This document shows positions 45,396 to 53,886 of a DNA stretch of 64,000 nt, piece after piece. The stretch is from Hungatella sp. (GTDB taxonomy: Bacteria; Bacillota; Clostridia; Lachnospirales; Lachnospiraceae). The stretch's first letter is position 1. Every line of letters begins with the position of its first letter. Location: NCBI GenBank assembly GCA_009712635.1, contig WASS01000029.1, positions 231,276 to 295,275 of the forward strand. The letters are read 5' to 3'. The translations under genes and the position numbers were made by a program. The notes under the pieces are model-generated. The model did no database searches, was not told the origin of the DNA, and saw nothing but the letters and a program-made list of their open reading frames with translations.

Positions 45396-46121
45396 ATGGA
45401 ATTTATAGAAAAAATCCTGAAAGAAGGAAAAAAGAATTTTGTCTTTCTGGGAGAGGCTGGTTGTGGAAAAAGCGAGATCTCAATCAATTTTGCAAAAGCT
45501 CTGTCTGAAAGCGGTAATAAAACCGTACATTTTTTTGATATGGACATGACAAAGCCTCTGTTCCGTTCCAGAGATCTGTGCAGCTGCATGGAGGATCAGG
45601 GAATTAAGGTGCATTTTGAAGAGCAGTTTATGGATGCGCCGACTCTGGTTGGAGGCGTGAGCAATATACTTCGGGATGAGAATTCCTATGTAGTCCTTGA
45701 TGTTGGGGGTGACCATATCGGAGCCAGGGCAATCGGCGGATTTATGTCAAGACTGGACCGGAAGAATACCGTTATTTATTACGTACTGAATGCATTCCGG
45801 CCATGGTCTTATGATATTGAACATATAGACAGAATACTGGGAGAGATTTTGCAGGTTTCTCATATTCAGGTGAACGAACTGCATCTGGTTAACAATCCCA
45901 ATTTCGGACATACAACAACTGCAGCCGAGGTACTGGAGGGCTGTAAGCGCATGGCGGATATGGTGACGTTATACATGCCAATCGATTTTGCGTGTGTGAA
46001 AGAGGATTTATATGAGGAGGTAAAGGCAAAGGCTGATATTGAGATTTTGCCGCTCCACCTCTACCTTACTTACCCTTGGGTCACCGGAGAGGATTTCCGT
46101 AAACAGGGTATTATCAAATAA
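45396..46121 (+). CDS. P-loop ATPase, first gene of 2-oxoacid oxidoreductase operon
   Basis: 241 residues. Walker A GEAGCGKS at about 19-26, a switch-like DMDMTKPLFRSRDL (about 48-61) and DVGGDHIGARAIGG (about 101-114) place it among deviant-Walker/SIMIBI-like NTPases related to CooC/ParA. Its specific function is not known. It starts the operon of the ferredoxin-dependent 2-oxoacid oxidoreductase, so a role in maturation or assembly of that iron-sulfur enzyme is conceivable. The ATG at 45396 is taken because AAGGAG is just upstream; the longer in-frame reading to 45210 would run through the operator region. Confidence 0.75.
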   Translation: MEFIEKILKEGKKNFVFLGEAGCGKSEISINFAKALSESGNKTVHFFDMDMTKPLFRSRDLCSCMEDQGIKVHFEEQFMDAPTLVGGVSNILRDENSYVVLDVGGDHIGARAIGGFMSRLDRKNTVIYYVLNAFRPWSYDIEHIDRILGEILQVSHIQVNELHLVNNPNFGHTTTAAEVLEGCKRMADMVTLYMPIDFACVKEDLYEEVKAKADIEILPLHLYLTYPWVTGEDFRKQGIIK

Positions 46122-46166
46122 TATTAATCTTAGGTTAATATATAAAAACAAGAGGAGGGTTTTGCT

Positions 46167-46370
46167 ATGGCAGAAATTAAAGTGGTAGCTGAACGGTGCA
46201 AAAGTTGCGGATACTGCATTAAATTTTGTCCAAAGAATGTGTTGGCATTAGGGCAAAAAGTGAATTCAAAGGGTTATGAATATGTGGAAGCAATTCACAT
46301 GCAGGATTGCATTGCATGCTGCATGTGTGGTCGTATCTGTCCGGATGGAGCAATTGAAATATACAAATAG
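46167..46370 (+). CDS. 2-oxoacid:ferredoxin oxidoreductase, ferredoxin-like delta subunit
   Basis: 67 residues with two complete [4Fe-4S] motifs, CKSCGYCIKFCP (about 11-22) and CIACCMCGRICP (about 48-59). This is the electron-transfer subunit of a Kor/Vor/Por-type complex and passes electrons from the thiamine subunit to free ferredoxin. GAGGAGG is just upstream. The alpha, beta and gamma genes follow without gaps. Confidence 0.92.
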   Translation: MAEIKVVAERCKSCGYCIKFCPKNVLALGQKVNSKGYEYVEAIHMQDCIACCMCGRICPDGAIEIYK

Positions 46371-46382
46371 GAGGAGAAGGCA

Positions 46383-47459
46383 ATGTCTAGAGTATTTATG
46401 AAAGGCTGTGAAGCAATTGCGGAGGCGGCTGTGAGAGCCGGCTGCCGTTTTTTTGCCGGCTATCCAATTACACCGCAAAATGAAATTCCGGAATATTTCG
46501 CAAGAAGAATGCCGGAGGTTTCAGGCACTTTTGTTCAGGGAGAGTCAGAGGTGGCATCAATCAGCATGGTATATGGAGCAGCTTCGGCAGGTACGAGAGC
46601 GATGACTTCTTCCTCCAGCCCGGGTATCGCTTTAAAGAGTGAGGGGATCTCTTATTGCGCAGCAGCCAGAATTCCAATGGTGTACTCAAATATTTCCAGA
46701 GGAGGTCCGGGTGTAGGGTCAATACAGCCGGCACAGATGGATTATTTACAGGCAACCAAAGCTTCAGGAAACGGCGGCTTTGAGATGATGGTATTTGCCC
46801 CTGCTTCTGTTCAGGAAGCAGTTGATATGACATATAAGGCATTTGATTATGCGGATCGTGACAGAAACCCGGTACTTATTCTGGCTGATGGTGTAATAGG
46901 AACCATGATGGAACCTGTTGTTCTTCCTGAGATGAAAACAGAGGAAGAAATTAATGAAATAAAAAATGCGAAAAAAGTCTGGTCATGTACAGGTCACAAA
47001 CTTGACTATAAAAACCGCGCATGGATTGAGCCGGGACACTGGCTTACCAGTGATATGCAGCGTGCCAACGAAGAAGCAGAGAAGCTTTATGAATCATGGA
47101 AAGCAGATGTTATGGTAGAAGAGTATGAGACAGAGGATGCTGAGGTGGTAATTACTGCTTATGGAATTTCTGCCCGCATCGCAAAATCAGCTGTTAACAT
47201 TCTTCGCAAAGAAGGAATTAAGGCAGGATTGATCCGCCCCATTACTCTTCACCCATTCCCTTATGATTCCTTTGATAAATTGGACTACAAAAAGGTGAAA
47301 GCAGTTCTTGATGTTGAAATGTCCATTCCTGCACAGTTTGTTCAGGACGTTGAAATTGCGATCAAGGACCGGTGCCCGATTCATACCTGCCTGTGTTCAG
47401 GTGGAAACATTATGAGCCGGGAATCAATTATCGAGGCAGTCAGAAAGATTTATTCATAG
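46383..47459 (+). CDS. vorB: 2-oxoacid:ferredoxin oxidoreductase alpha subunit, VorB-like
   Basis: 358 residues, pyrimidine-binding (domains I/II) subunit: GYPITPQNEIPEYFARRMPE (about 20-39), QGESEVASISMVYGA with the catalytic Glu, SSSPGIALKSEGISY, then domain II from about 250 (AYGISARIAKSAV, LIRPITLHPFPYD). Catalyses oxidative decarboxylation of a 2-oxo acid to the acyl-CoA, reducing ferredoxin. The closest type is the 3-methyl-2-oxobutanoate (branched-chain) enzyme, but pyruvate- or 2-oxoglutarate-specific forms share these motifs, so the substrate stays open. Confidence 0.88.
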   Translation: MSRVFMKGCEAIAEAAVRAGCRFFAGYPITPQNEIPEYFARRMPEVSGTFVQGESEVASISMVYGAASAGTRAMTSSSSPGIALKSEGISYCAAARIPMVYSNISRGGPGVGSIQPAQMDYLQATKASGNGGFEMMVFAPASVQEAVDMTYKAFDYADRDRNPVLILADGVIGTMMEPVVLPEMKTEEEINEIKNAKKVWSCTGHKLDYKNRAWIEPGHWLTSDMQRANEEAEKLYESWKADVMVEEYETEDAEVVITAYGISARIAKSAVNILRKEGIKAGLIRPITLHPFPYDSFDKLDYKKVKAVLDVEMSIPAQFVQDVEIAIKDRCPIHTCLCSGGNIMSRESIIEAVRKIYS

Positions 47460-47470
47460 GAGGGATGAAC

Positions 47471-48208
47471 ATGGAACAGATATATGCAAGAACAAAAACA
47501 ATCCAGGAAGATAAAGTTTCTGGCTTTTGTCCCGGCTGCATGCACGGAACGGTCATGAAGCTGATCGGTGAGGTTCTGGAAGAAATGGATCTGGTGGATA
47601 AAGCAGTTTGTACACTTGGTATCGGCTGCTGTGGTTTACAAATGGATTACATTGCTTATGATAACATTACTTCTCCTCATGGCCGTGCATGCGCAGTTGC
47701 CACAGGTATTAAGAGAAGCAATCCGGACAGCCTGGTATTTACCTATCAGGGGGATGGAGACTTTGCTTCCATCGGTCTGGCTGAATCCGTATCGGCAGCT
47801 AACCGCGGGGAGAATATCAGCGTAATTTTCATCAATAACGGTATTTACGGTATGACAGGCGGACAGATGGCACCTACCACACTGGTTGGTATGAAGGCAT
47901 CCACTGCACCAAACGGACGTGATCCGAAAGAACATGGATATCCAATGCATATGTGCGAGGTACTTAATGAACTGACAGCACCTGTTTATTTAGAGAGAAC
48001 CAGCTGCAATACCCCTGGTAATGTAGTAAAAACAAAAAAAGCAATACGAAAAGCGTTCCAGAACCAATTAGACGGGAAGGGCTTTTCCATGGTGGAAGTG
48101 GTTACAAGCTGTCCTACCAACTGGGGAATGGATGCATTAAAGGCTCTTGATTACATAGAGGAAAATATGCTTCCGGAATTTCCTCTTGGCGTGATTCGGG
48201 ATCGATAA
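47471..48208 (+). CDS. vorA: 2-oxoacid:ferredoxin oxidoreductase beta subunit (TPP)
   Basis: 245 residues, thiamine diphosphate-binding subunit. The FCPGCMHG and GIGCCG motifs near the N terminus (cluster/TPP environment), and GDGDFASIGLAE with NNGIYGMTGGQ (about 94-126), form the Mg-TPP site. The start at 47471 (or ATG 47465, two codons earlier) follows TAGGAGGG; a longer frame back to 47372 overlaps the alpha gene and is rejected. Partner of the alpha, gamma and delta subunits. Confidence 0.9.
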   Translation: MEQIYARTKTIQEDKVSGFCPGCMHGTVMKLIGEVLEEMDLVDKAVCTLGIGCCGLQMDYIAYDNITSPHGRACAVATGIKRSNPDSLVFTYQGDGDFASIGLAESVSAANRGENISVIFINNGIYGMTGGQMAPTTLVGMKASTAPNGRDPKEHGYPMHMCEVLNELTAPVYLERTSCNTPGNVVKTKKAIRKAFQNQLDGKGFSMVEVVTSCPTNWGMDALKALDYIEENMLPEFPLGVIRDR

Positions 48209-48221
48209 GGGGGAGAAGGAA

Positions 48222-48767
48222 ATGGAGACAAATTTATGCGTTGCAGGCTTTGGCGGTCAGGGAGTTATGACACTTGGAAAATTTCTGGCTACGGCTACCT
48301 GCGATTCGACTGACAAAAACGTTACATTTTTCCCGTCCTACGGAGCAGAGCAAAGAGGAGGAACTGCCAATTGCTTCGTTGTTATTTCCGATGAAGCCGT
48401 GGGTGCGCCTCTTGGAGATGTGATGGATGATCTGATTGTAATGAACGGTCCATCCTTAAACCGTTTTATTAAAACGCTGAAACCTGGAGGAACCTTATTT
48501 ATCAACAGTTCTATTGTTTCAGAGGAAACCGGGCGCACAGATATTAAGGTTGTAAAGGCGCCTGTGACAGAGATGGCACTGGAGATGGGCAATTCCAAGG
48601 TTTTAAATATCATTATGTTAGGTGTTTATATTGGGTTTACAGGTGTTGTATCACCTGAAGTGGTATGGGATACAATCGAGCATAAGCTTGGTAAAAAACC
48701 AAAGCTGCTGCCTTTAAACAAAGAGGCCTTTGAGAAAGGTCTGGAGATGGGCAGAAGCCAGAGATAA
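48222..48767 (+). CDS. vorC: 2-oxoacid:ferredoxin oxidoreductase gamma subunit
   Basis: 181 residues of the POR_gamma domain, with the CoA-region glycine motif GFGGQGVMTLGKFLA (about 9-23) and FPSYGAEQRGGTANCFVVIS (about 38-57). It completes the delta-alpha-beta-gamma set encoded in that order. The phosphate butyryltransferase gene follows 21 bp later, which links acyl-CoA formation to ATP synthesis. Confidence 0.92.
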   Translation: METNLCVAGFGGQGVMTLGKFLATATCDSTDKNVTFFPSYGAEQRGGTANCFVVISDEAVGAPLGDVMDDLIVMNGPSLNRFIKTLKPGGTLFINSSIVSEETGRTDIKVVKAPVTEMALEMGNSKVLNIIMLGVYIGFTGVVSPEVVWDTIEHKLGKKPKLLPLNKEAFEKGLEMGRSQR

Positions 48768-48788
48768 GGGATTTTCAAGGAGGACAAA

Positions 48789-49697
48789 ATGGTATTTCAT
48801 AATTTTGATGAATTGATTGATAAGGTAAAGGGGGCACCCACCCGTAAGCGTATGGCGGTTGCTGTGGCAGGAGATAAACATACACTGGAGGCTGTACTCC
48901 ATGCGAGAAAAGAAGGAATTATCGTTCCGGTACTGGTTGGGGATAAACCGGTTATTATGGATGTCCTGAAAGAACTTTCAGAGAGTGTGCCGGAAGAAGA
49001 TATCTACCATATTGCCGATGAAAGAGAAGCGTGTGAAAAGGCGGTTTCCCTTGTGAAAGAGGGAAAGGCCGACTTTCTCATGAAAGGTAAGGTAGATACC
49101 GGCGTCATTTTAAAAGCAGTTGTGAACAAGGAAAATGGACTTGGAAAAGAAGGAGGCATCATGTCTCATTTCACCATGTTCGACGTTCCTGGTTATCATA
49201 AGATTTTACTTCCGGTAGACGGAGGAATGGTCACATATCCCACATTGGAACAGAAAAAAGGGATCATTGAAAATACGGTGGAAACCCTTCGTTCCATGGG
49301 TTATGATTGTCCGAAAGTGGGTGTACTGGCATGTATCGAGAAGGTTAATCCAAAGATGCCTGAGACCATAGAAGCAAGAGAACTTCAGGAGATGAATGAA
49401 AGGGGTGAGATCAAAAACTGTATCGTGGAAGGTCCGATTTCCTATGACTGCGCGGTGGATCAGGAGATTGCCAGGTTCAAAGGACTGGACAGCAAAATTG
49501 CGGGAGATGTGGATGTACTGGTTGCGCCAAACATTCATGCAGGCAATATTATGGGTAAGATGCTTGCATGTACCTGTAAAGCCAGACTGGCAGGGTTTAT
49601 AGTAGGGGCAAAGTGTCCCATCGTATTAACTTCCAGGGGATCTTCAGCAGAAGAGAAGTACTTATCAATTGTAGTTTCAGCAGCGGCAGCAAACTAG
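48789..49697 (+). CDS. ptb: Phosphate butyryltransferase (acyl-CoA to acyl phosphate)
   Basis: 302 residues of the phosphate acetyl/butyryl transferase family. Typical motifs: AVAGDKHTLEAVLHARKEGI (about 24-43), ADFLMKGKVDTGVILKAV, GIMSHFTMFDVPGYHK, LVAPNIHAGNIMGKML and the C-terminal VLTSRGSSAEEKYLSI. Converts butyryl- or branched/other acyl-CoA plus phosphate to acyl phosphate. It sits between the 2-oxoacid oxidoreductase and the kinase, so the acyl-CoA is the product of that oxidoreductase. The start is supported by AAGGAGG. Confidence 0.93.
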   Translation: MVFHNFDELIDKVKGAPTRKRMAVAVAGDKHTLEAVLHARKEGIIVPVLVGDKPVIMDVLKELSESVPEEDIYHIADEREACEKAVSLVKEGKADFLMKGKVDTGVILKAVVNKENGLGKEGGIMSHFTMFDVPGYHKILLPVDGGMVTYPTLEQKKGIIENTVETLRSMGYDCPKVGVLACIEKVNPKMPETIEARELQEMNERGEIKNCIVEGPISYDCAVDQEIARFKGLDSKIAGDVDVLVAPNIHAGNIMGKMLACTCKARLAGFIVGAKCPIVLTSRGSSAEEKYLSIVVSAAAAN

Positions 49698-49709
49698 AAG
49701 GAGGGCATA

Positions 49710-50780
49710 ATGGCAGAGAAAATATTAGTAATAAATCCTGGCTCAACATCTACTAAAATAGCGGTATACAATGGAAATGATGAGGTGTGGGTTGAAAGCA
49801 TCAATCACAGTCTGGAAGAAATAAAGGTTTTTCCAACTGTATTTGATCAGCTGGATATGCGGAAGGATTTAATTCTGAAATGTATGGAAAAGCATGGAGA
49901 TGCATTAGATACGTTTCAGGCAATTGTTTCAAGAGGCGGATGCATGCCTCCGGTAAGCTCAGGCGCTTATGAAGTCAATGATTACATGGTAGACTGCCTT
50001 CACTATCGTCCGGTCGACCAGCATGCATCAAATGTAGGCGCTGCCATAGCTCTTATATTTGCCCGTGAAATCGGAGTTAAGGCATATACATATGATGCGC
50101 TGACCGTAGATGAAATGCTTCCCATTAATACAGTTACAGGTTTAAAAGGAATCCGCAGGCCAGCGAGAGGCCATAATTTAAACACAAGAGCAGCGGCTTT
50201 AAAGCTTTGCAAAGACAAAGAGATCAGTTATGCAGATACGAATATCATTGTAGCTCATTTAGGAGGCGGAATTACAATTAACCTTCATAGCGGCGGAAAA
50301 ATGATTGATATGATCATGGATGAAGAAGGTCCTTTCTCTCCGGAACGTGCCGGTGGAATGCCAGTATATTCCATAGTAAACATGGCATACAGCGGAACGT
50401 ATACAAAGGAAGAACTGATGAAGCAGCTGCAGAGAAAAGGGGGCATGGTTTCTTACTTCGGAACTTCCGATATGCGGGAGGTAGAAGCAATGGCAGAGGA
50501 AGGAAACCAGGAAGCGAGAATGATGTTTGCTGCAATGGCATTGGCAGTTGCCAAAAACATTGCAAAGATTGCCCCATCAGTAAATGGAAAAATTGATTAC
50601 ATCATTCTGACAGGAGGACTGGCTTATTCCGAAATGTTCACAGATCTGGTAAAAGAACGGATTGGTTTCCTTGGGCCGGTTGTATTAATACCTGGAGAGA
50701 ATGAAATGAAGTCTCTTGCGCAGGGGGTTGTAAGAGTCATGCGGGGGGAAGAGCAGGCAAAGGTTTTAATGCCTGACTAA
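49710..50780 (+). CDS. buk: Butyrate kinase
   Basis: 356 residues, acetate/butyrate kinase family (ASKHA fold). N-terminal phosphate motif VINPGSTSTKIAVY (about 6-19), SRGGCMPPVSSGAY, ARGHNLNTRAAAL, IIVAHLGGGITINLHSGGKMID and ILTGGLAYSE. Transfers the acyl phosphate group to ADP, the substrate-level ATP step of the oxidative branch. Broad acyl specificity (butyrate, isobutyrate, isovalerate) is common in the family. GAAGGAGG precedes the ATG. Confidence 0.95.
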   Translation: MAEKILVINPGSTSTKIAVYNGNDEVWVESINHSLEEIKVFPTVFDQLDMRKDLILKCMEKHGDALDTFQAIVSRGGCMPPVSSGAYEVNDYMVDCLHYRPVDQHASNVGAAIALIFAREIGVKAYTYDALTVDEMLPINTVTGLKGIRRPARGHNLNTRAAALKLCKDKEISYADTNIIVAHLGGGITINLHSGGKMIDMIMDEEGPFSPERAGGMPVYSIVNMAYSGTYTKEELMKQLQRKGGMVSYFGTSDMREVEAMAEEGNQEARMMFAAMALAVAKNIAKIAPSVNGKIDYIILTGGLAYSEMFTDLVKERIGFLGPVVLIPGENEMKSLAQGVVRVMRGEEQAKVLMPD

Positions 50781-50806
50781 TTAATACTTAAATCAGGAGA
50801 AAAAGT

Positions 50807-52615
50807 ATGAAAACGGAAAATGAAAGAAAAGCTCTAAAAAAAGTTTTAGCTGTTTCTTTATTGCTGGTAGTTCTGACTGTCTTATTGTGGGGGATACAGT
50901 CAAATTGGGGAGCTGTTAAAATCAGCCGTTTTAACATTCAGGGTGATAATGGAACAAAGATCAGCGGTATTTCTTATGTTCCTAAAAATGCTTCAAATGA
51001 AAAACCGCTTCCAACCGTTGTTATTTTTCATGGTCGTTCCAATCATGCTCACAGCAATGATACCTGGAGCATGGAACTTGCAAGACGCGGATACGTTGTA
51101 TTCAGCCCGGACCTTTCCGGAGGCGGGGAATCGGATGTAAACAGCCGTGAAGAGCAGGGGGCCAGTGTTTTACAGTATGTAGGGAATCTTCCGTTTGTTG
51201 ATAAGGCAAACTTAAATATTGTAGGCTATTCTGCAGGCTGTGCGACTACGCTGTATTCCCAGCAGACGCATCCGGAACTTGTTAACGGCGTAGTAACTGT
51301 ATTCGGTCCGTTTATGGTACAGATGTTTACAAAAAACCAGCCGGTCAATCTGGATTGCAATTATGGTATGATCAAGGCAAAAGCAGATCAGTACGATTAT
51401 AACTTTATTGGCGATCCTGCAGCAAATGAAAAATACATAACAACTACCTTCGGTTTACCGGAGAATGTACAGTATAATAAGGTTTATGATTATGGAAATG
51501 GCAACATATTCCGCTACGATATGGTAAACGATGCACTTCATCAGACCGGTAACATCAGTGGACAGACAATCTCCTATATTATTGAAGATATTGAGCTGTT
51601 CTCAGAAGCTCCTGTGAAACTGGCTTCCAATGATCTGATGTGGCTGCCTCAGCAGGCAGTGAGCCTTGCGTGTGCTCTCTGCGTAATATTCTTTATCGCA
51701 TTCATGGCTAATTTATTAATGTACAATCCATTCTTTGCAGCGATCAAGGCCCCGGTTCCGCAGAACAAGGGATTAAGAGGGAAAAAGCTGACTTTGAGAA
51801 TTTTTATGGATATTGCAATTCCAACCGTTTTATTTGTTCCGGTTTCTGCATATGTAATGATGTGGACTGCGAAAAGTAAAATATTTACATCAACAAACTT
51901 AAACGGAATTATGGGCTGGTTAGTGGCTCTTGGTTTAATCTCCGTTGTAACGCTGATCATTCGATTCCAGAAAGCAAAGAAGGAAGGAACTAAAATTCCA
52001 TTCAGTGATCTGGCACTTGGAGCAGAAGGGGAAGAGAAGTTTGTGTGGTCCCGTGTAATAAGATCATTTATTATGGGCTCTCTTGTTGTAGGAATTGTCC
52101 TGATCTGGTTAGGAGCGATTGAAGGCTTTGCCGGAGTAACCTATCAGTTCTGGAACATCGCTACAATGCTTCGTGTAAACCATATGAGATTTTTACGTGC
52201 AATTCCATATATCTTTATCATTTTCTTTGCAATGATTACCGGAGGAATGGGGATGCTTGTTACCAGACGTCTTCCGGAAACGGGAAATGAAAAGAGAGAT
52301 ATGATCGTTGCTGTTATCGTAAACCTGGTAATATCTGCTGCCTGCCTGGCTATCCTGCTGATTCTTCAGTACGGCGGAAGCCTGATTATTGGAACCGGAC
52401 AGACGATCATTCCACAGATGGATCTTTATGGAACCGGACAGAATACGTCTGTTGGAGCATTGGATTTCGCTTTCGGATACTGCTTTATGATGGGAACAAT
52501 GAATGCGGTTATTACCTATCTGTATCGTAAGAGCGGAACAATCTGGCCAGGTCTTGCAATGTGCTGTATGTTTGCAGGTTTTATCACAACCGCAAGCTTT
52601 ACGCTGGTTCGGTAA
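50807..52615 (+). CDS. Membrane protein with external alpha/beta-hydrolase domain
   Basis: 602 residues. One N-terminal membrane helix (about 12-31), then a soluble alpha/beta-hydrolase domain (about 38-260): VVIFHGRSNHAHSNDTWSMELARRGY, the nucleophile Ser in IVGYSAGCATTLYS (GxSxG, about residue 147) and an Asp/His region further on. From about 285 to the end there are eight or so membrane helices. The orientation (few positive charges after helix 1) suggests that the hydrolase is outside. It lies within the fermentation island, 26 bp after the butyrate kinase gene, so it could release a substrate (ester, amide or peptide) and transport or sense it. I do not recognise the fused C-terminal part. 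Confidence 0.7.
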   Translation: MKTENERKALKKVLAVSLLLVVLTVLLWGIQSNWGAVKISRFNIQGDNGTKISGISYVPKNASNEKPLPTVVIFHGRSNHAHSNDTWSMELARRGYVVFSPDLSGGGESDVNSREEQGASVLQYVGNLPFVDKANLNIVGYSAGCATTLYSQQTHPELVNGVVTVFGPFMVQMFTKNQPVNLDCNYGMIKAKADQYDYNFIGDPAANEKYITTTFGLPENVQYNKVYDYGNGNIFRYDMVNDALHQTGNISGQTISYIIEDIELFSEAPVKLASNDLMWLPQQAVSLACALCVIFFIAFMANLLMYNPFFAAIKAPVPQNKGLRGKKLTLRIFMDIAIPTVLFVPVSAYVMMWTAKSKIFTSTNLNGIMGWLVALGLISVVTLIIRFQKAKKEGTKIPFSDLALGAEGEEKFVWSRVIRSFIMGSLVVGIVLIWLGAIEGFAGVTYQFWNIATMLRVNHMRFLRAIPYIFIIFFAMITGGMGMLVTRRLPETGNEKRDMIVAVIVNLVISAACLAILLILQYGGSLIIGTGQTIIPQMDLYGTGQNTSVGALDFAFGYCFMMGTMNAVITYLYRKSGTIWPGLAMCCMFAGFITTASFTLVR

Positions 52616-52627
52616 TTTCATTACGGA

Positions 52628-52670
52628 TAAAAGCATTCAAAAGGGGCGTCAGCTCTTTGGATGCTTTTAT
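52628..52670 (+). terminator. Terminator after the hydrolase gene
   Basis: AAAAGCATTCAAAAG pairs with CTCTTTGGATGCTTTT (one G-U, small mismatch), ending in TTTTATT. It ends the 45396-52615 operon. Confidence 0.7.
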
Positions 52671-52700
52671 TCAGTTTTAAAAGTATGTTAAAAATTTAAT

Positions 52701-52711
52701 TTGTCGACAAG
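52701..52711. promoter_or_regulatory. GntR operator 3
   Basis: TTGTCGACAAG, a perfect TTGTCGACAA palindrome, followed by TCGATC, directly before the AGGAGG of the acyl-CoA dehydrogenase gene. A promoter upstream (AT-rich 52675-52700) is not clear. Confidence 0.65.
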
Positions 52712-52729
52712 TCGATCAGGAGGATATTC

Positions 52730-53869
52730 ATGGGATATATAATTGGTGAGGAAGCAAAGGATCTTCTTCGTGATGTGAAGGAATTTTGTGAGAAAGAAGT
52801 AAAAGAACAGATCAAGGAGTATGATGTTTCCGGAGAATGGCCTCGTCCGATCTATGAACAGGCGCAGGAAATGCAGCTGCACATGATGGATGTTCCGGAA
52901 GAATACGGCGGTCTTGGGCTGGATCATATTACTCAGGCAGCTCTGGTAGAACAGATGGCGTGGGCAGACGCAGGCTTTGCGGTAACCATGAATGGGAATG
53001 GTCTGGCATTAAAACCGGTTTTAATTTCCGGTAATGAAGAGCAAAAAAAGAAATGCAGTGAGATGATTGTCAATGGCGGCTATGGAGCGTTTGCACTTAC
53101 AGAACCAGATGCTGGCTGCGATGCATCAAATGGAAAAACCACTGCAGTGAGAGAAGGCGATGAGTACGTTCTTAACGGACGGAAATGCTTTATCACCAAT
53201 GCAAGTGTCGCCGATTTCTTTGTTGTCACAGCCATGACAGATAAGACAAAAGGAACAAAGGGAATGTCCGCATTTCTGGTATATAAAGGTACTCCCGGAC
53301 TCAGCGTGGGAAACCATGAGAACAAAATGGGAGTACGTACATCGACCACAAGTGACCTTGTGCTTGATGAGGTGAGAATTCCGGCTGAAAATCTTCTTGG
53401 AGAAGAAGGGACCGGCTTTGTTACAGCAATGAAGACTTTGGATCTTGCCCGTATCTGGTGTGCTGTGATCGGAGTAGGAGTTGCAAAACGGTGTATTGAT
53501 GAAGCGGCTGCATACGCTCGCCAGCGTGTTCAGTTCGGCGCCCCCATTGGTAAAAACCAGGCAATTCAGTTTAAAATGGCTGATATGGAAATCCGTACGG
53601 AAGCTTCCCGGCAGTTAATTGTACATGCATTGACGCTGGCTGACAAAGGTCTGCCATTCAGCAAGGAATCAGCAGAAGCAAAATGCTTTGCAGGAGATTC
53701 TGTTATGCAGACATCCATTGATGCGGTTCAGATCTTGGGAGGTTACGGTTACAGCCGCGAATATCCAGTTGAAAAACTCATGCGTGATGCCAAGATATTC
53801 CAGATTTTTGAGGGAACCAATGAGATTCAGCGTATGGTTGTAGGCAGGTCGGTAATCGGCAAGATTTGA
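52730..53869 (+). CDS. Acyl-CoA dehydrogenase (enoyl-CoA reductase direction)
   Basis: FAD enzyme of 379 residues. Landmarks: FALTEPDAGCDASN (about 122-135), the middle domain TDKTKGTKGMSAFLVYKGTPG, RVQFGAPIGKNQAIQFKMADM and the catalytic Glu361 in FEGTNEIQR. It is the electron acceptor side of the reductive branch: with EtfBA it reduces the 2-enoyl-CoA made by the dehydratase to acyl-CoA. Chain-length or branched specificity cannot be told. EtfB follows 17 bp later. Confidence 0.92.
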   Translation: MGYIIGEEAKDLLRDVKEFCEKEVKEQIKEYDVSGEWPRPIYEQAQEMQLHMMDVPEEYGGLGLDHITQAALVEQMAWADAGFAVTMNGNGLALKPVLISGNEEQKKKCSEMIVNGGYGAFALTEPDAGCDASNGKTTAVREGDEYVLNGRKCFITNASVADFFVVTAMTDKTKGTKGMSAFLVYKGTPGLSVGNHENKMGVRTSTTSDLVLDEVRIPAENLLGEEGTGFVTAMKTLDLARIWCAVIGVGVAKRCIDEAAAYARQRVQFGAPIGKNQAIQFKMADMEIRTEASRQLIVHALTLADKGLPFSKESAEAKCFAGDSVMQTSIDAVQILGGYGYSREYPVEKLMRDAKIFQIFEGTNEIQRMVVGRSVIGKI

Positions 53870-53886
53870 GAAAGGGGTAACAAATA

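Noticed and set aside
47372..47470. Extension of the oxidoreductase beta subunit upstream
   Set aside because: It would overlap the alpha gene by about 90 bp; a good ribosome binding site lies directly before 47465/47471.
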